64,000 bases of DNA, taken from NCBI GenBank assembly GCA_028023455.1, contig JAQFVV010012530.1, positions 186,001 through 250,000 on the forward strand, written 5' to 3'. Positions 34,600-45,682 of the stretch are shown in pieces; position 1 is the first letter of the stretch; each line of letters begins with the position of its first letter. The notes beneath the pieces are model-generated. The model searched no databases, had not been told where the DNA came from, and worked only from the letters and a program-made list of their open reading frames with translations. This DNA comes from Epiperipatus broadwayi. Lineage: Eukaryota; Onychophora; Udeonychophora; Euonychophora; Peripatidae. The translations under genes were made by a program, and so were the position numbers.

Positions 34600-35960
34600 A
34601 TATATATAAGGAACTTGAACACGATTTTCAAGCTCTCTACATCTATCCAATCCATCTTATATAACTGACACACATTACCACATGCATGTGAAAAGGATAA
34701 ATGATCTCCAATATACATATTCCATGCTCAACCAGCCTCATCATTTGATCCAGGGCACCATTTCTCACACATATAGACAATCAGTGCTCAGTTTATATCA
34801 AGATAACAAATCTTCAAACTTTAATGGACCAGCTTCAATCTTCTGCACTCTCCAACTCTACAGCCATCCATTTTATTGAAAATCTTACTATCATACCCAT
34901 GTTGACCTTAAATTAATCTGATCTCTCACACATAGGATCTTAATATGTCCATTCCAGGCTAAATATGTAATATTTAAATATGGGTATATTGTCTATACTA
35001 AAATTAATATAATTAGAAGGGACTTGAACTCAGAATATGAAATTCCCACAGATATCCAACCCATTTTAAACAATTGATACACATGACCACATACATGTGA
35101 AAAAGATAAATGATCTTCAATATACTTAGTTCATGCTGAACCAGCGCTCATCAGTTAGTTCAAATTATCATCTCTCACACATATATACAACCAGTGTTCA
35201 GTTTACATTATGATAGCAAATCTTCAAACTTTAATGAATAAGGTTCAATCTTCTTCACTCTCCAACTCTACAGCCATCCATTGAAAAACTAAGAATGCAA
35301 TGCTCAAAGTCCTTGTTGGTGCTAATATTATTGTCATACCTATGTTGACCTTAAGTTAATCTGACCCCTTACACATAAGACTTTAGTATGTTCATTTTAA
35401 TTATATATAGAATAAGAATGGGCAGAATACAGGCTGAATATGTAATATTTAAATACATTTATATTGTCTATGCTAAAGTTAATGTAATTATTAGGGACTT
35501 GACAGACTTTCAAACTTCCACAGCTATCCAATCCATTTTAAACAACGGATATACATGATCCCATATATGTGAAAAAATAAATGATGTCCAATATAAGTAT
35601 TTCATGCCTAACTAGCACTCATCAGTTGATCCAGATCACCATCCCTCATATATATATATATATATCACTGCTCAGTTTAAGATAGCAAATCTTTAAACTT
35701 TAATGGATAAGCTTCAATCTTCTCCAATCTCTAATTCTTCAGCCAACCATTTCATTGAAAATCCGAGGATGGAATGCTTGAAGCTCTTGTTGATGACAAT
35801 ATTATTGTCATACTTATGTTGATCTTAAGTCAATCTTACCCCTCGCACATAGGACCTTAATATGTCCATTTTAATTATATAGAGAGATATGTAATATTTA
35901 AATACATGTATACTGTGTATAGTAAACTTAATGTAATTATAAGAGACTTGAGTTTAATAA
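34600..35960. repeat. Tandem array of three units of about 470 bp
   Basis: Units start at about 34607, 35018 and 35494, near 'gggacttga' (the first reads 'ggaacttga'). Shared internal landmarks in each are 'tatccaa', 'catgtgaaaa', 'aaactttaatg', 'tcaatcttct', 'atgttgaccttaa' and 'atgtaatatttaaata'. Unit similarity is roughly 75-85% by eye. The first unit abuts the TA tract after the solo-LTR-like element. No ORF. On the minus strand each unit carries a variant of a hammerhead-like core, listed separately. Satellite or tandem retrozyme-like DNA are both possible. Confidence 0.7.
35596..35630 (-). ncRNA. Hammerhead-ribozyme-like core (candidate only)
   Basis: On the minus strand the third unit reads CTGATGA (35625-35619), then a potential short stem (GUGC with GCAU, first pair a G-U wobble), then GAAA (35603-35600). 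This matches the two conserved strands flanking stem II of hammerhead ribozymes. Units 1 and 2 have the same block with changes (ATGATGA/GGAA and CTGATGA/GAAC). I could not find a convincing stem III plus cleavage triplet and stem I, so this may be coincidence or a decayed motif. Confidence 0.2.
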
Positions 35961-37232
35961 ACACAATATATAAGTATTTAAATATTATATACACATTGTA
36001 ATATTACTGATTTGATCCACTCTAACAAAATCGTCTATTACACGCTGCCTCAATGAAATAAACGCAAAGTAGGAGTTATTTAATATTACCGAATATAACT
36101 GAAAATTAACGGAATGAAATAAATGAAAAATATAATAAAAGATTCTTCAAATTGATATGTATGTGTATTTATAAAGAGGGAGGCAAAATTTGTAAAATTA
36201 TAAAATAAAATTATATATTTTATAATCTTGGTTAATAATTTAATTAAAGCTACCATCTATTTAAAAAGAGAAAGAAAACAAAAAACAATTGATTCAGTTC
36301 ACTGGTAGGGGTCTAATTATGATAATGTAATTAAAAGAATTAAGAAAAAGACAAATAAAAACAGTTTAAAGATAAGGAAAAACTTGTAGTTTTTCTGGGA
36401 AGGTTTGTTTTTGTTTAGCATAAAGTTACAAAAAAAAAGGAGGAGGAAACAGTATCTATGGAAAATCCAGAGTATACATCGTCAGCATTGTGAACCAAAG
36501 TTTACTAGTCAGAATTCTCAACAAAGCCTTTCCAACTTCAGAAAATTACCAAAAAAAAAAAAGTCCAGAAACATAGGACCTAGTGAATGTAATGTTTAAA
36601 CCTACTGAACTGTTTTTCCAATCATCCACACTTATCTAGTTCACATAGTACAACAACCAGTTAAGTAAAACCCATAAAACTCATCCTAGAATCAAAGAAT
36701 TAAGATGAGAAGTAGTCCTGTGGTAAGAATTTATCAGTTTACACGCACATATATATTAGGCATTCTTAAAATATTAATACTTAGATTTACTAACTGCTCA
36801 TTTTTAATATTTGAAATATATCTTATACAGAATGTTTAATTTTTCTTTCTCTATCATTAACGAATCTCTTTACATATATCTTAATAACATAGATGTAATT
36901 TATTTAGATGTGTTTGTATGCTTATAATTAATCTTTAAATTTTATTATTATATAATTCATTGAATTTATTATTTTATTTATTTATTTATTTTTAAACAAT
37001 CGAGAGTGGCTAAACAAACATTATTTAATATTTGAGTTCACTATCGATGTTAAGTTTAAATAATTCATATGTGAACCAGAAGGGTTTTATATATATATAA
37101 AATAAATAAAATATCCATTAATTAAAAACAATATTGTAATTATAATTGAAATAATATTTTTAACAGTTTACAAACAATTACAAACAATCTTTAAATCCGC
37201 AGAAGTACTTTCGGTTACTTTCTAACTTGCCT
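35961..37232. other. Gene-free stretch
   Basis: No supported gene. It includes a (TTTA)n run near 36970-36992 and a TA run at 37089-37100. The segment 37140-37232 is PLE 3'UTR on the minus strand, with GAAAGTACTTC at 37202-37212. Confidence 0.45.
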
Positions 37233-37276
37233 CAACTGCCATTAAATTCAAAAACTAAAAGCGGAAGCAAACGTCA

Positions 37277-37957
37277 TCAATTCAAAATCCACGAATCTCG
37301 TATTTTAATGTTAGAAGTTTGTCGATTTATTAAATGCGTTTTATTCCTGTTTATAAAACTTGCCGCTTTAATTTTTCTTTTACTATGGTTTCTCTCTTCG
37401 TGAAGAATTTTCACATTTTCAAATTTATATTTACATGTTTTTTCATGATCGAAGAAAACTGAAGAAGATATTAAATCACCATTATTTTTATTTTTTACAC
37501 GCTTATATAACAATTCGTGTTCCTTCAATCTTTTCTCAATGTTGCACCTAGATTCACCTATATATGATAGCATACAATCACAAAAAATTTGATATATGAC
37601 ATTACTTTTTTGCTTGACAGGTATGACATCCTTAGAATTATTAACTAATTTATTAATATTGTTTGGAACGTAGAATGAAACATTAAATACATTCTTATAT
37701 AAATCCTTAAAAAATTTTACATGTGGATTTGAAATAAATGGAATAGATATCCATTTTTTACTATTAATCTTCATTTCTTTTAAATTATAATAATTTTTTT
37801 TAAATTGATGTAAAGTATTGTTTATTTGTTCCATTTTATAACCAACATCAAGCAATTCCTTGGCAAATATCTCAATATTTTTCAATTTATCACTTTGGTA
37901 ATGACATAATTTTTCATTCCAAAACAAAAAAAATTTAAAACTTGCCATCTTATGCAT
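37277..37957 (-). CDS. Penelope-like element protein, C-terminal part with GIY-YIG endonuclease
   Basis: A 226-residue frame covering the end of a PLE reverse-transcriptase protein and its GIY-YIG nuclease domain. Residues about 115-160 contain S-N-V-I-Y-Q-I-F-C and L-S-Y-I-G-E-S-R, the GIY...YIG pair, then the E-K-R-L-K-E-H helix. A V-F-F-D-H-E block follows, and the tail is L-I-N-R-Q-T-S-N-I-K. The reverse transcriptase proper is missing, so this is a 5'-truncated copy; the ATG at 37957 is probably internal to the original frame. Its mirror copy follows immediately on the other strand. The nuclease normally nicks target DNA for PLE insertion. Confidence 0.75.
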   Translation of the reverse strand: MHKMASFKFFLFWNEKLCHYQSDKLKNIEIFAKELLDVGYKMEQINNTLHQFKKNYYNLKEMKINSKKWISIPFISNPHVKFFKDLYKNVFNVSFYVPNNINKLVNNSKDVIPVKQKSNVIYQIFCDCMLSYIGESRCNIEKRLKEHELLYKRVKNKNNGDLISSSVFFDHEKTCKYKFENVKILHEERNHSKRKIKAASFINRNKTHLINRQTSNIKIRDSWILN

Positions 37958-37961
37958 TATG

Positions 37962-38602
37962 TCATTACCAAAGTGATAAATTGAAAAATATTGAGATATT
38001 TGCCAAGGAATTGCTTGATGTTGGTTATAAAATGGAACAAATAAACAATGCTTTAAGTCAATTTTAAAAAAATTATTATAATTTAAAAGAAATGAAGATT
38101 AATAATAAAAAAATGGATATCTATTTCATTTATTTCAAATCCACAAGTAAAATTTTTTAAGGATTTATATAAGAATGTATTTAATGTTTCATTCTACGTT
38201 CCAAACAATATTAATAAATTAGTTAATAATTCTAAGGATATCATACCTGTCAAGCAAAAAAGTAATGTCATATATCAAATTTTTTGTGATTGTATGCTAT
38301 CATATATAGGTGAATCTAGGTGCAGCATTGAGAAAAGATTGAAGGAACATGAATTTTTATATAAGCATGTAAAAAATAAAAATAATGGTGATTTAATATC
38401 TTCTTCAGTTTTTTTCGATCATGAAAAAACATGTAAATATAAATTTAAATTTAATTTTGAAAATGTGAAAATTCTTCACGAAGAGAGAAACCATAGTAAA
38501 AGAAAAATTAAAGAGGCAATTTTTATAAACAGGAATAAAACGCATTTAATAAATCGACAAGCTTCTAACATTAAAATACGAGATTCGTGGAATTTGAATT
38601 GA
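37962..38602 (+). pseudogene. Penelope-like element protein, mirror copy with frameshift
   Basis: It encodes the same region as the minus-strand copy. A stop and a small insertion near 38055-38120 break the frame. The part from 38294 remains open, with L-S-Y-I-G-E-S-R and the tail L-I-N-R-Q-A-S-N-I-K. It has an in-frame K-F-N-F insertion relative to the left arm. The intact GIY motif lies upstream of the surviving start, so it is not expected to work. Confidence 0.75.
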
Positions 38603-38644
38603 TGACGTTTGCTTCCACTTTTAGTTTTTGAATTTAATGGCAAC

Positions 38645-39086
38645 CCCTATATTTTGGAGATTCACAATGCACTTATAAATATATTTAAATAACATGCAAT
38701 CAACAAGAGCAATTCCAATCTAAATCTTCACTTAAAAGTTTTCTTTTTATATCATTTTTGAATTCTTATCAAATTCCAGAATCGATCTTGCCTGGCTTGG
38801 CACTAATGACTTTTCTTTTTGGACTGTGTTTTTATTTCCATCATTATTGGCCAGCTTGCTTTAGAGTAGGAACTCAAAATTTTATTACTAGTATATTTCT
38901 AATTTATCTCTTATCTGACTTTATGCCCAAGAGCCTGTTTGCTATTATGTCATTATAGAAAATCATTTCCATTCTAAGATTAAAAATAACTAATTAACAG
39001 CTTTTTAAAAATTCTTTTATATTAAAATCAATCTTGTTTTTAGATTTTTAACTTTAAATAATTATATAATTAGTTTGCCTCTGTGC

Positions 39087-39088
<2 letters not shown>
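38645..39088. other. Gene-free stretch between PLE palindromes
   Basis: The frame at 38758-38958 is hydrophobic but has no GPCR or other family motif. Nothing else was recognised. Confidence 0.4.

Positions 39089-39130
<42 letters not shown>
39089..39130. repeat. (TA)n microsatellite left of PLE palindrome 3
   Basis: About 42 bp of uninterrupted TA. A matching tract (39593-39620) closes the right side of the palindrome. Confidence 0.9.
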
Positions 39131-39136
<6 letters not shown>

Positions 39137-39250
39137 AATGTTGTATTTTAAATTATATAATTAAACAAATAATTTACAGTAAAATTAAATAATAAATTTT
39201 TAATTAATTTATGACAATCTTCAATTAATACAAAGAAAAAAAAAAACTTA

Positions 39251-39589
39251 TAATCTATTCAAATTTAATTCTGTTGTCTTTATATTAGCCGATTGTTTAT
39301 TCATCAAACCACCTCTATTCAAATTGAAAGGTGTAGTGAAAAACGTAAAATTAAAGAGGCAATGATGATATCTAGGAATAGAGGTGGTTTGATGAATAAA
39401 CAATCGGCTAATATAAAGACAACAGAATTGTGGGAAATTTGAATAGATTGAATGATGGGTAATGCAAGTTTTATTTTTTGAGTTGTATTAACAGTTGAAA
39501 AGATTGTCAGTGAAACAATTGAAAGTACTTCTGGTAAAGAATTTATTATTTAATTTTGAATACTGTGTTAAATATATTTGTTTGAATTA

Positions 39590-39592
<3 letters not shown>
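39251..39592. mobile_element. PLE palindrome 3 (short, 3' ends outward)
   Basis: Arms 39251-39320 (minus) and 39376-39447 (plus) encode the same PLE C-terminus: K-I-K-E-A-M, then M-N-K-Q-S-A-N-I-K. The right arm continues into a 3'UTR with GAAAGTACTTC at 39521-39531. Only the last 30-40 codons remain. It is bounded by (TA)n on both sides, the cleanest example in the window of PLE ends in a TA microsatellite. Confidence 0.75.
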
Positions 39593-39620
<28 letters not shown>

Positions 39621-39623
<3 letters not shown>

Positions 39624-40290
39624 AACGTGCACATATGCCATTACATTATTTTATTAAACATGAAATTAAAATAAAAAGTTTGCATTTAAAAACTTCTTTT
39701 TTTTTAAAGACATAAAAATTGAAAATTAATTCTATCTTAAACTCGTATATATATAAAATCACACAGATGAAAAAAATTATTAAAATAAAACTTTATTAAA
39801 AATAGAAAAAGTAGTTTAAAAGCAAAAACTTAAAAAGATTTAGAGATAAAAATATATCTTTAAGTTTGCAAAATAATTTAATTAATTCTATTGTATAAAA
39901 TGGAAATAATTAATTTTAATTAGTAAAAGTAAACCAGCCCTTGGGCATTTCAAAATGCATAAGTGAAGGTCAGATAGGAGAGAAAAACAATGGGATCAGA
40001 ATGGCCAATAAAAGAAATCACTCATGGAATCGGACCTCAGTGAAAAGACCATCACCATCGTCATGATGTAATATCCACTGGATCTGAAAGTCTACCATAA
40101 AAAGTGAGTGAAAATTAATTAGAGGAGATATGTGTGATAGCAGTGATGATATGTGTTAGTGTGGAGTTGAAGGAGAAGGGATTGAAAAGATGCACTCTTC
40201 AGTTCCTTCAGTTCTGCTAAAAAAAAAAGAGAAATGACATCGTTTTTCCTATATTGAAAATCACAGGAAATCGGGGGAATTAACGCTGGC
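39621..40290 (+). repeat. Dispersed LTR-like repeat, copy 2
   Basis: It starts TGTAACG right after (AT)n and aligns with the reverse complement of 1-469 up to about 40090, where copy 1 leaves the window. The 3' limit is uncertain. A 'tggctccaaatggc' at 40290 could be a worn primer-binding site after an LTR of about 670 bp, which is speculative. No internal coding region follows. Confidence 0.5.
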
Positions 40291-43200
40291 TCCAAATGGC
40301 AAGTAACTGCAAGAAATTAGAAACTACGGACTTGTTAAAACCGTAAGAACTTTATGAAATCTAATGAACATTAATTAATTTGAAAACACTAAGAACTCTA
40401 AAATATAAACTTTCCCAGTATTTAATTTATAGAAATAGAATCCTATCTGACCAAATTAATTTATTAATATGTAATTTTAGTTGATGTATTTTTTTTAAAA
40501 AATCATTTCCATTTATTTATTTTGTCTTTTAAGTTTTTATTATGATTTTTGTTTTTCGTTAAACTAAATTGTATAAATGATTTAAATGCATTAAATTTAA
40601 GTTGGGTATAGATGCTTGCATAGATTCGTTATCGGTTAATTATGTTTTTGGTTTTCATATTTGATCAAAATATATAGACATTCAGTAAATAATGATACCT
40701 TACGGTGAGTATCTAAAATGTATTTATTCAGATGTCTTTTAAGTTATTGGTGTCAATGCGGCATCTTATGATGAATGCCATTGGGTTTCTTATAAATTTC
40801 CCTCTGCAATTCCACCAACGACTTTATATTTTGATTGTTTATGTTTATTTTGAAATGTTTTTAATCATGTAATCTATGTAACTGATCTATACTCAACATT
40901 ATAAAACAAACTTTTATAAATCCATCTGTGCGAACTTATAAAAAATTAAAATGTAAATTAAAATCTAAAATCAAAGTTAAAAATGTAAGTTGAATTTTAA
41001 AATGTAAAATTGATACTAAAATAATTTTAAATCTTACATATGTTTAAATAAATGTTTGTGTGTTATTACTGGCAGTGGCTTCCTTTATTTTGAAAATATT
41101 TTTAGATAGGAATATATTTTAAAAATCTTTATTAAAACTTACAAAAATGTTTTAAATCTCTGCTACTACATGAGCTAGTGACATTGGGCTAACGGCTGGA
41201 ATCAAAATATATAGAATAATTTTTTTTTTAAACTTACGTATCTCATTTGCCTACTATATAAATTTTCTAGGTTCAAATGCCTAGTGGCGCCCTGTAGTGC
41301 AGATACGATAAGTCTCTCCTTTTTCGGACTGTTATAATATATATATTTAAATAAAATTGTTAAATTCCTTTTTATACATATATTTCTACTTAAGGGTGAT
41401 TTTATTTATATATTTTTTACTTTTATTTGAAAGTGATGTGACAGCATATCTGTATACAAATACAGTAGATCTAGTGATTTTGAGCCTTGTATATTCTTTG
41501 CTGCTGGCTGATGAATCCTCACTGTTGAGCTATCCATTTTACCTCACTTTTAGCACAATGTATTTTATTATCAATATTTAATGCTATGTTGCAAACTTTA
41601 ATACATACTATATATAACTGGATTTATTTGCAAGTAGTAGATAGATGAAAAATAGATGTTAAGCAATGGCATTCATCATTACACACCACTTTCTCATAAA
41701 ATTTATTGTAAAATCTTATTTTTAAAACTGCATTATCATAAATTTAGTTATTATTGAAAGCCTGAGTTCAATCCTTGTAAGTTCGTTTACTTGTAGTTTT
41801 TTATTACATATTAAAAATATTAGATAATATACACCTATCAATAGAAGATTTAAAAAAATTATAATTGACTTAAGTTTTTTAGAGGCTAGTAACCAAATTG
41901 GTATTGCTCTGGAATTCATAAAAAGTTGAGCATAGGAAGTGGCAGTGTTAGACCCCAATTCATGGGCCTTGAATTCCAGAATTTGCTACCATTGTGATTT
42001 GATAATCAACAGCAGAAAATAATAGTTTGATAACACTATCATCAGAGGAAATTTTTGAAAGTCTGTACAAAAAAAAATAACATTTTCAATTTTCTTTACT
42101 ATTTAGATTTTTTTTAAAAAAAAAATTAAAGATTACTGAAGTATGATTGAATATGGCATTTGATGTTATCACATGGCACTTAATTTTCTTAAATGTTCAA
42201 GATAGTTATAATGAGAAACCAATATATTATGTAATAGTAATTACATGTTATTTCCATCAAATAGAATTAATTGTTAAATTGCTACATTGGCATTATTCCT
42301 GCTATGACATATTATTCTGGTGATGGATTATGTCAAGTGTTATGATATGTTTAAAATAATGTCTTCATGGAATGTGCAGACAAACTTAATCAATAAAATT
42401 AATCTGGAAATCTCTTGGATGTGTTATTTTAAAGATATTGAAAACAGAATAATATATCGCTGGGAGTAATATGTCATATAACATGTAGTATGAAACTTCA
42501 AATCTAAAAAAAAATGGAAAGATATATTAAGTATGGAAAAACCATAATATGATATTAAATAAAAACAGGTATTTGTGATTACAAATGGCACTTTTTGTGG
42601 ATTTTTATTATGATATTGTCAAAGTCATCCTTCCCTCTCCATGCATAATGGGACACTTTGTGCCATCATAAGCACCCAGCACTTACAATACCAAACTTCA
42701 AATCTTAAAAAAAAAAAAAAATTATTTCCAATGATGGAGAGATCTATATTAATTATGGCAAAAGGAGAACTATGAAAAAGAACCCTGAAACATTTTTTAA
42801 ATGGCAAGATGTGACAAAATTTTAGTTGCAAGATTAGCATTACATTTTTAAATAATTAAAAAAAAACACACAAATATATAAAGTTATAAATATATATTTT
42901 TAAATATAAAACCGTATTACTTACAAATGATGCGAAAGATGTATTGTAAGGTGGTAGAGGGCACTGTGGTGGACTGAACCCTTTAATATCTACTAAAATG
43001 GAAAAAAAAAGGGTCAGTTTATTTGACATGAATTCTTGGTCACCATATCATCATAAACGGAAACTTTGATAAATATTATTAGACAGTAGGCTCTTTGAAA
43101 GAATACCCTAATTAGATGCAGCATCACCTTAAACTCAATAGTCATGAATCTAAAAATCCAATTTCAATAACTGGTCAGGCCAGCAACATCTGAAGAAGAA

Positions 43201-43955
43201 AGGAGAATAATACAACTCAAAAGTGTTGTGTTATATACTAGCCTGTGTGCTATTACTATCAATCATATGTATTTAAAAAGTTTAAATAACATTTGAATTT
43301 TTTTAAAGACATTTAAGAATTAATATTAAATGATTGAAATAGTCCAGTGTGAAAATACCACTAAAATACCATCATTACAAACGTTCAGACACCTTAAAAG
43401 ATTAATTTCTTTGGATAAAGTTTATATAGAATTATCACATATCAATAAACCAGCCTATAAATGAAAATATAAATCAAATATAAGTGGCTTTTTATCGTAA
43501 TCTAGCATAATTCTTTGTAAACAATGAATAGTTAAGAATTATTTAAGTGGGTATACCCTCTGCATTTGGTACTGCTGGTACAGCATCCTATTTGGGATTG
43601 GGAGGTCCCAAGATTGATTCTTATGCTCAAAGATCTAGCATTTGGACTTCTTATGAACTCCCAAGAAATAAAACCATATGCATTTCTTTTTTTAATGGGT
43701 ATGAAGATATCGCACTATTGATTGCAGATTAAATATGATAGATAGTCACAAAGGTTCTATTTTTTTCTATAAAATGTTTAATTGAATTAAGTTAATCAGA
43801 TAGTTTTAAGGAGAGATAAATTTAATAGTTGCTTATCTACAATTATATATGAAAGTAATCTTTTTTGATAAAGTTTCAAAAAAAAAACAACCAATCGATA
43901 TTTAAAAAAATAGGTAAAAGTTCATTTTATATGTTTTCACGTGTTTGAAAAGGAA
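40291..43955. other. Gene-free AT-rich stretch
   Basis: No supported gene. A tRNA-box-B-like 'aggttcaaatgcc' near 41269 hints at a SINE remnant. 'gaaacttcaaatct' phrases followed by A-runs near 42490 and 42690 form a weak direct repeat. The other short frames lack motifs. Confidence 0.4.
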
Positions 43956-43959
43956 GATT

Positions 43960-44330
43960 TTTAATAGATATGATTTACCAGTTCTTACTTATGAATCTGA
44001 GACTTGAACACCTAACAAAAGAGCAACACAGAAACTTCAGATCACTCATAGAAGTATGGAGAAATGCATGTTAAAAGTAACAAAAAGAGATTGAAAAGAA
44101 GATACTTGGGTGAGAGAACATACAGATGTTATTGCCATCATTGAAAAAATTAAGAGACTGAAGTGAAGTTGAGCTGGACATATTGCTAGAACAGATGATA
44201 ATAGATGAACAGTTGAAACTTTAGGCGGATTCCAATAAATCGTAAAAGATCTAGAAAAAGGTCATAAGTGAGATGTATGGATGAAATGAGGAAATATGAT
44301 AGTATGATATGGAGAGTAAAATGAGTACTT
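43960..44330 (+). pseudogene. RTE-like LINE 3' end remnant
   Basis: The broken translation shows V-L-T-Y-E-S-E-T, then a block like A-T-Q-K-L-Q...M-E-K-C-M-L-K-V, then R-D...E-D-T-W-V-R-E-H-T, then A-G-H-I-A-R-T-D-D-N-R, then a basic tail. This order is typical of the C-terminal end of RTE-type non-LTR retrotransposons. Several stops replace Trp codons (TGA/TAG), as expected from decay. Non-functional. Confidence 0.65.
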
Positions 44331-45682
44331 AGTTTATCAATATTTTATTTCTTAATCTGGGTAATAAGTATAGAATAGTGTCATGTCCATGTTGCAGAAC
44401 CATCACTTATTCTACCAACTATATTCCAAAACAAAGATGATAAAATAAATTTGAATTAGACAAAAATATTGTAACAAGTATAGCTAATTTTAGATTAAAT
44501 TTGTTTCAGATAATCATATTAAAGATATAAAAATATGCATTGTCTTTGGAAATTTAAAACGTTTAGTTCTCTAATAATAAAAAAATTAACAGTTAAAGAA
44601 ATTCGTAAGAAAATCAAACACTAAAGGTACCAAACAAAGTCCATAGATCATAAGCTCCAAGTTGAATCAGTCTATCCCTATACTAAATCACAAGAGGGAT
44701 TTTTTTTTAAAACTAAAGGCTATTAACAAAAATTAATACTGTTTCATTTTGTTGTAACAAAATAATAGTGTCAGTGGCATCCTAAAGAATATAAAATTCT
44801 TGGGTTGATTTCCAGTTGAGGAAAATGAACCTGTATGGTCATTTAAACTTTTTTAATAAACTTATTACATTATTTAATATTATTTTACAATATGACATTT
44901 AATAATTTTAACATCTGAATATACATATTATTGTTATTACATTTAGCAATCCTCACAATTCTGAATTAGCTCAACCATGTGGAAGATCCCATGGCTGATA
45001 GTGAAACATATAAGTCATTATTCATTTCAATATACATATATGTGAATGTAATTTATTTTTGCTTTCATCTTCATATGCTTATTAATATTTACACATATTT
45101 ATATTTATTTGATTAGGTGAGATTCACCCTTCATTATTTATTTAATTGGTTATAAGTTCAAAATTATTAATGCCATATTTGCATATGTCTAAAATATTAA
45201 TTTCTTTCTGAATTTCCATTCGTATTAGCAAGCCAAAGCTAATTTAACATTCAAGCTTAATAATCATCAGCCCCCCTCTATTCTTTAATGTTAATTTAAA
45301 TAAAACGATTTATTTGTTCATGCTATTTCAGTTCTATATATTTTAAGCTCTCCTTATCTAATATTTATATATATATATATAATAAATAGGATCATTCTTT
45401 CTTATCACAAAATGTGTATACAATAAAACACAAAATACATTTAATAGCACTAGAATTTAATATCTACTTGTTGCTCAGGCTTACAATAGATGGCTCTGCT
45501 ATAGATTGCTCTTGTGGCAATAAAATTAAAGTTCAGCTCAATTATTTGGCTAATTTACTATTTTACTGTCTTGAATTGGAAAAAAATCCTGTAGTATATT
45601 CAAATACTAATTTTTAATGCTTTATACTGTAATATATTAATTTATATATGAATTTTGTTTTTAATTTTAGATATCGTTAAAC
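44331..45682. other. Upstream region of GPCR 2
   Basis: No supported gene; the frame 45414-45617 has no motif. A good splice acceptor (tttttaattttag, ending at 45670) lies 12 nt before the GPCR 2 ATG, so an upstream non-coding exon is likely. A (TA)n run lies near 45367-45382. Confidence 0.4.

Larger units (their letters stand above)
37233..38641. repeat. PLE palindrome 2 (head-to-head, 1.4 kb)
   Basis: Arms of about 680 bp (37233-37911 and 37956-38641) are highly similar reverse complements around a spacer of about 44 bp. Both PLE 3' ends point outward. The left arm continues into 3'UTR and a TA run. The right arm stops within 3'UTR sequence (after 'tttgaatttaatggca'). Confidence 0.85.

Noticed and set aside
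38758-38958. Possible GPCR fragment (hydrophobic 66 residues)
   Set aside because: No G-N, L-x-x-x-D or other receptor motif and no similarity to the two GPCRs.
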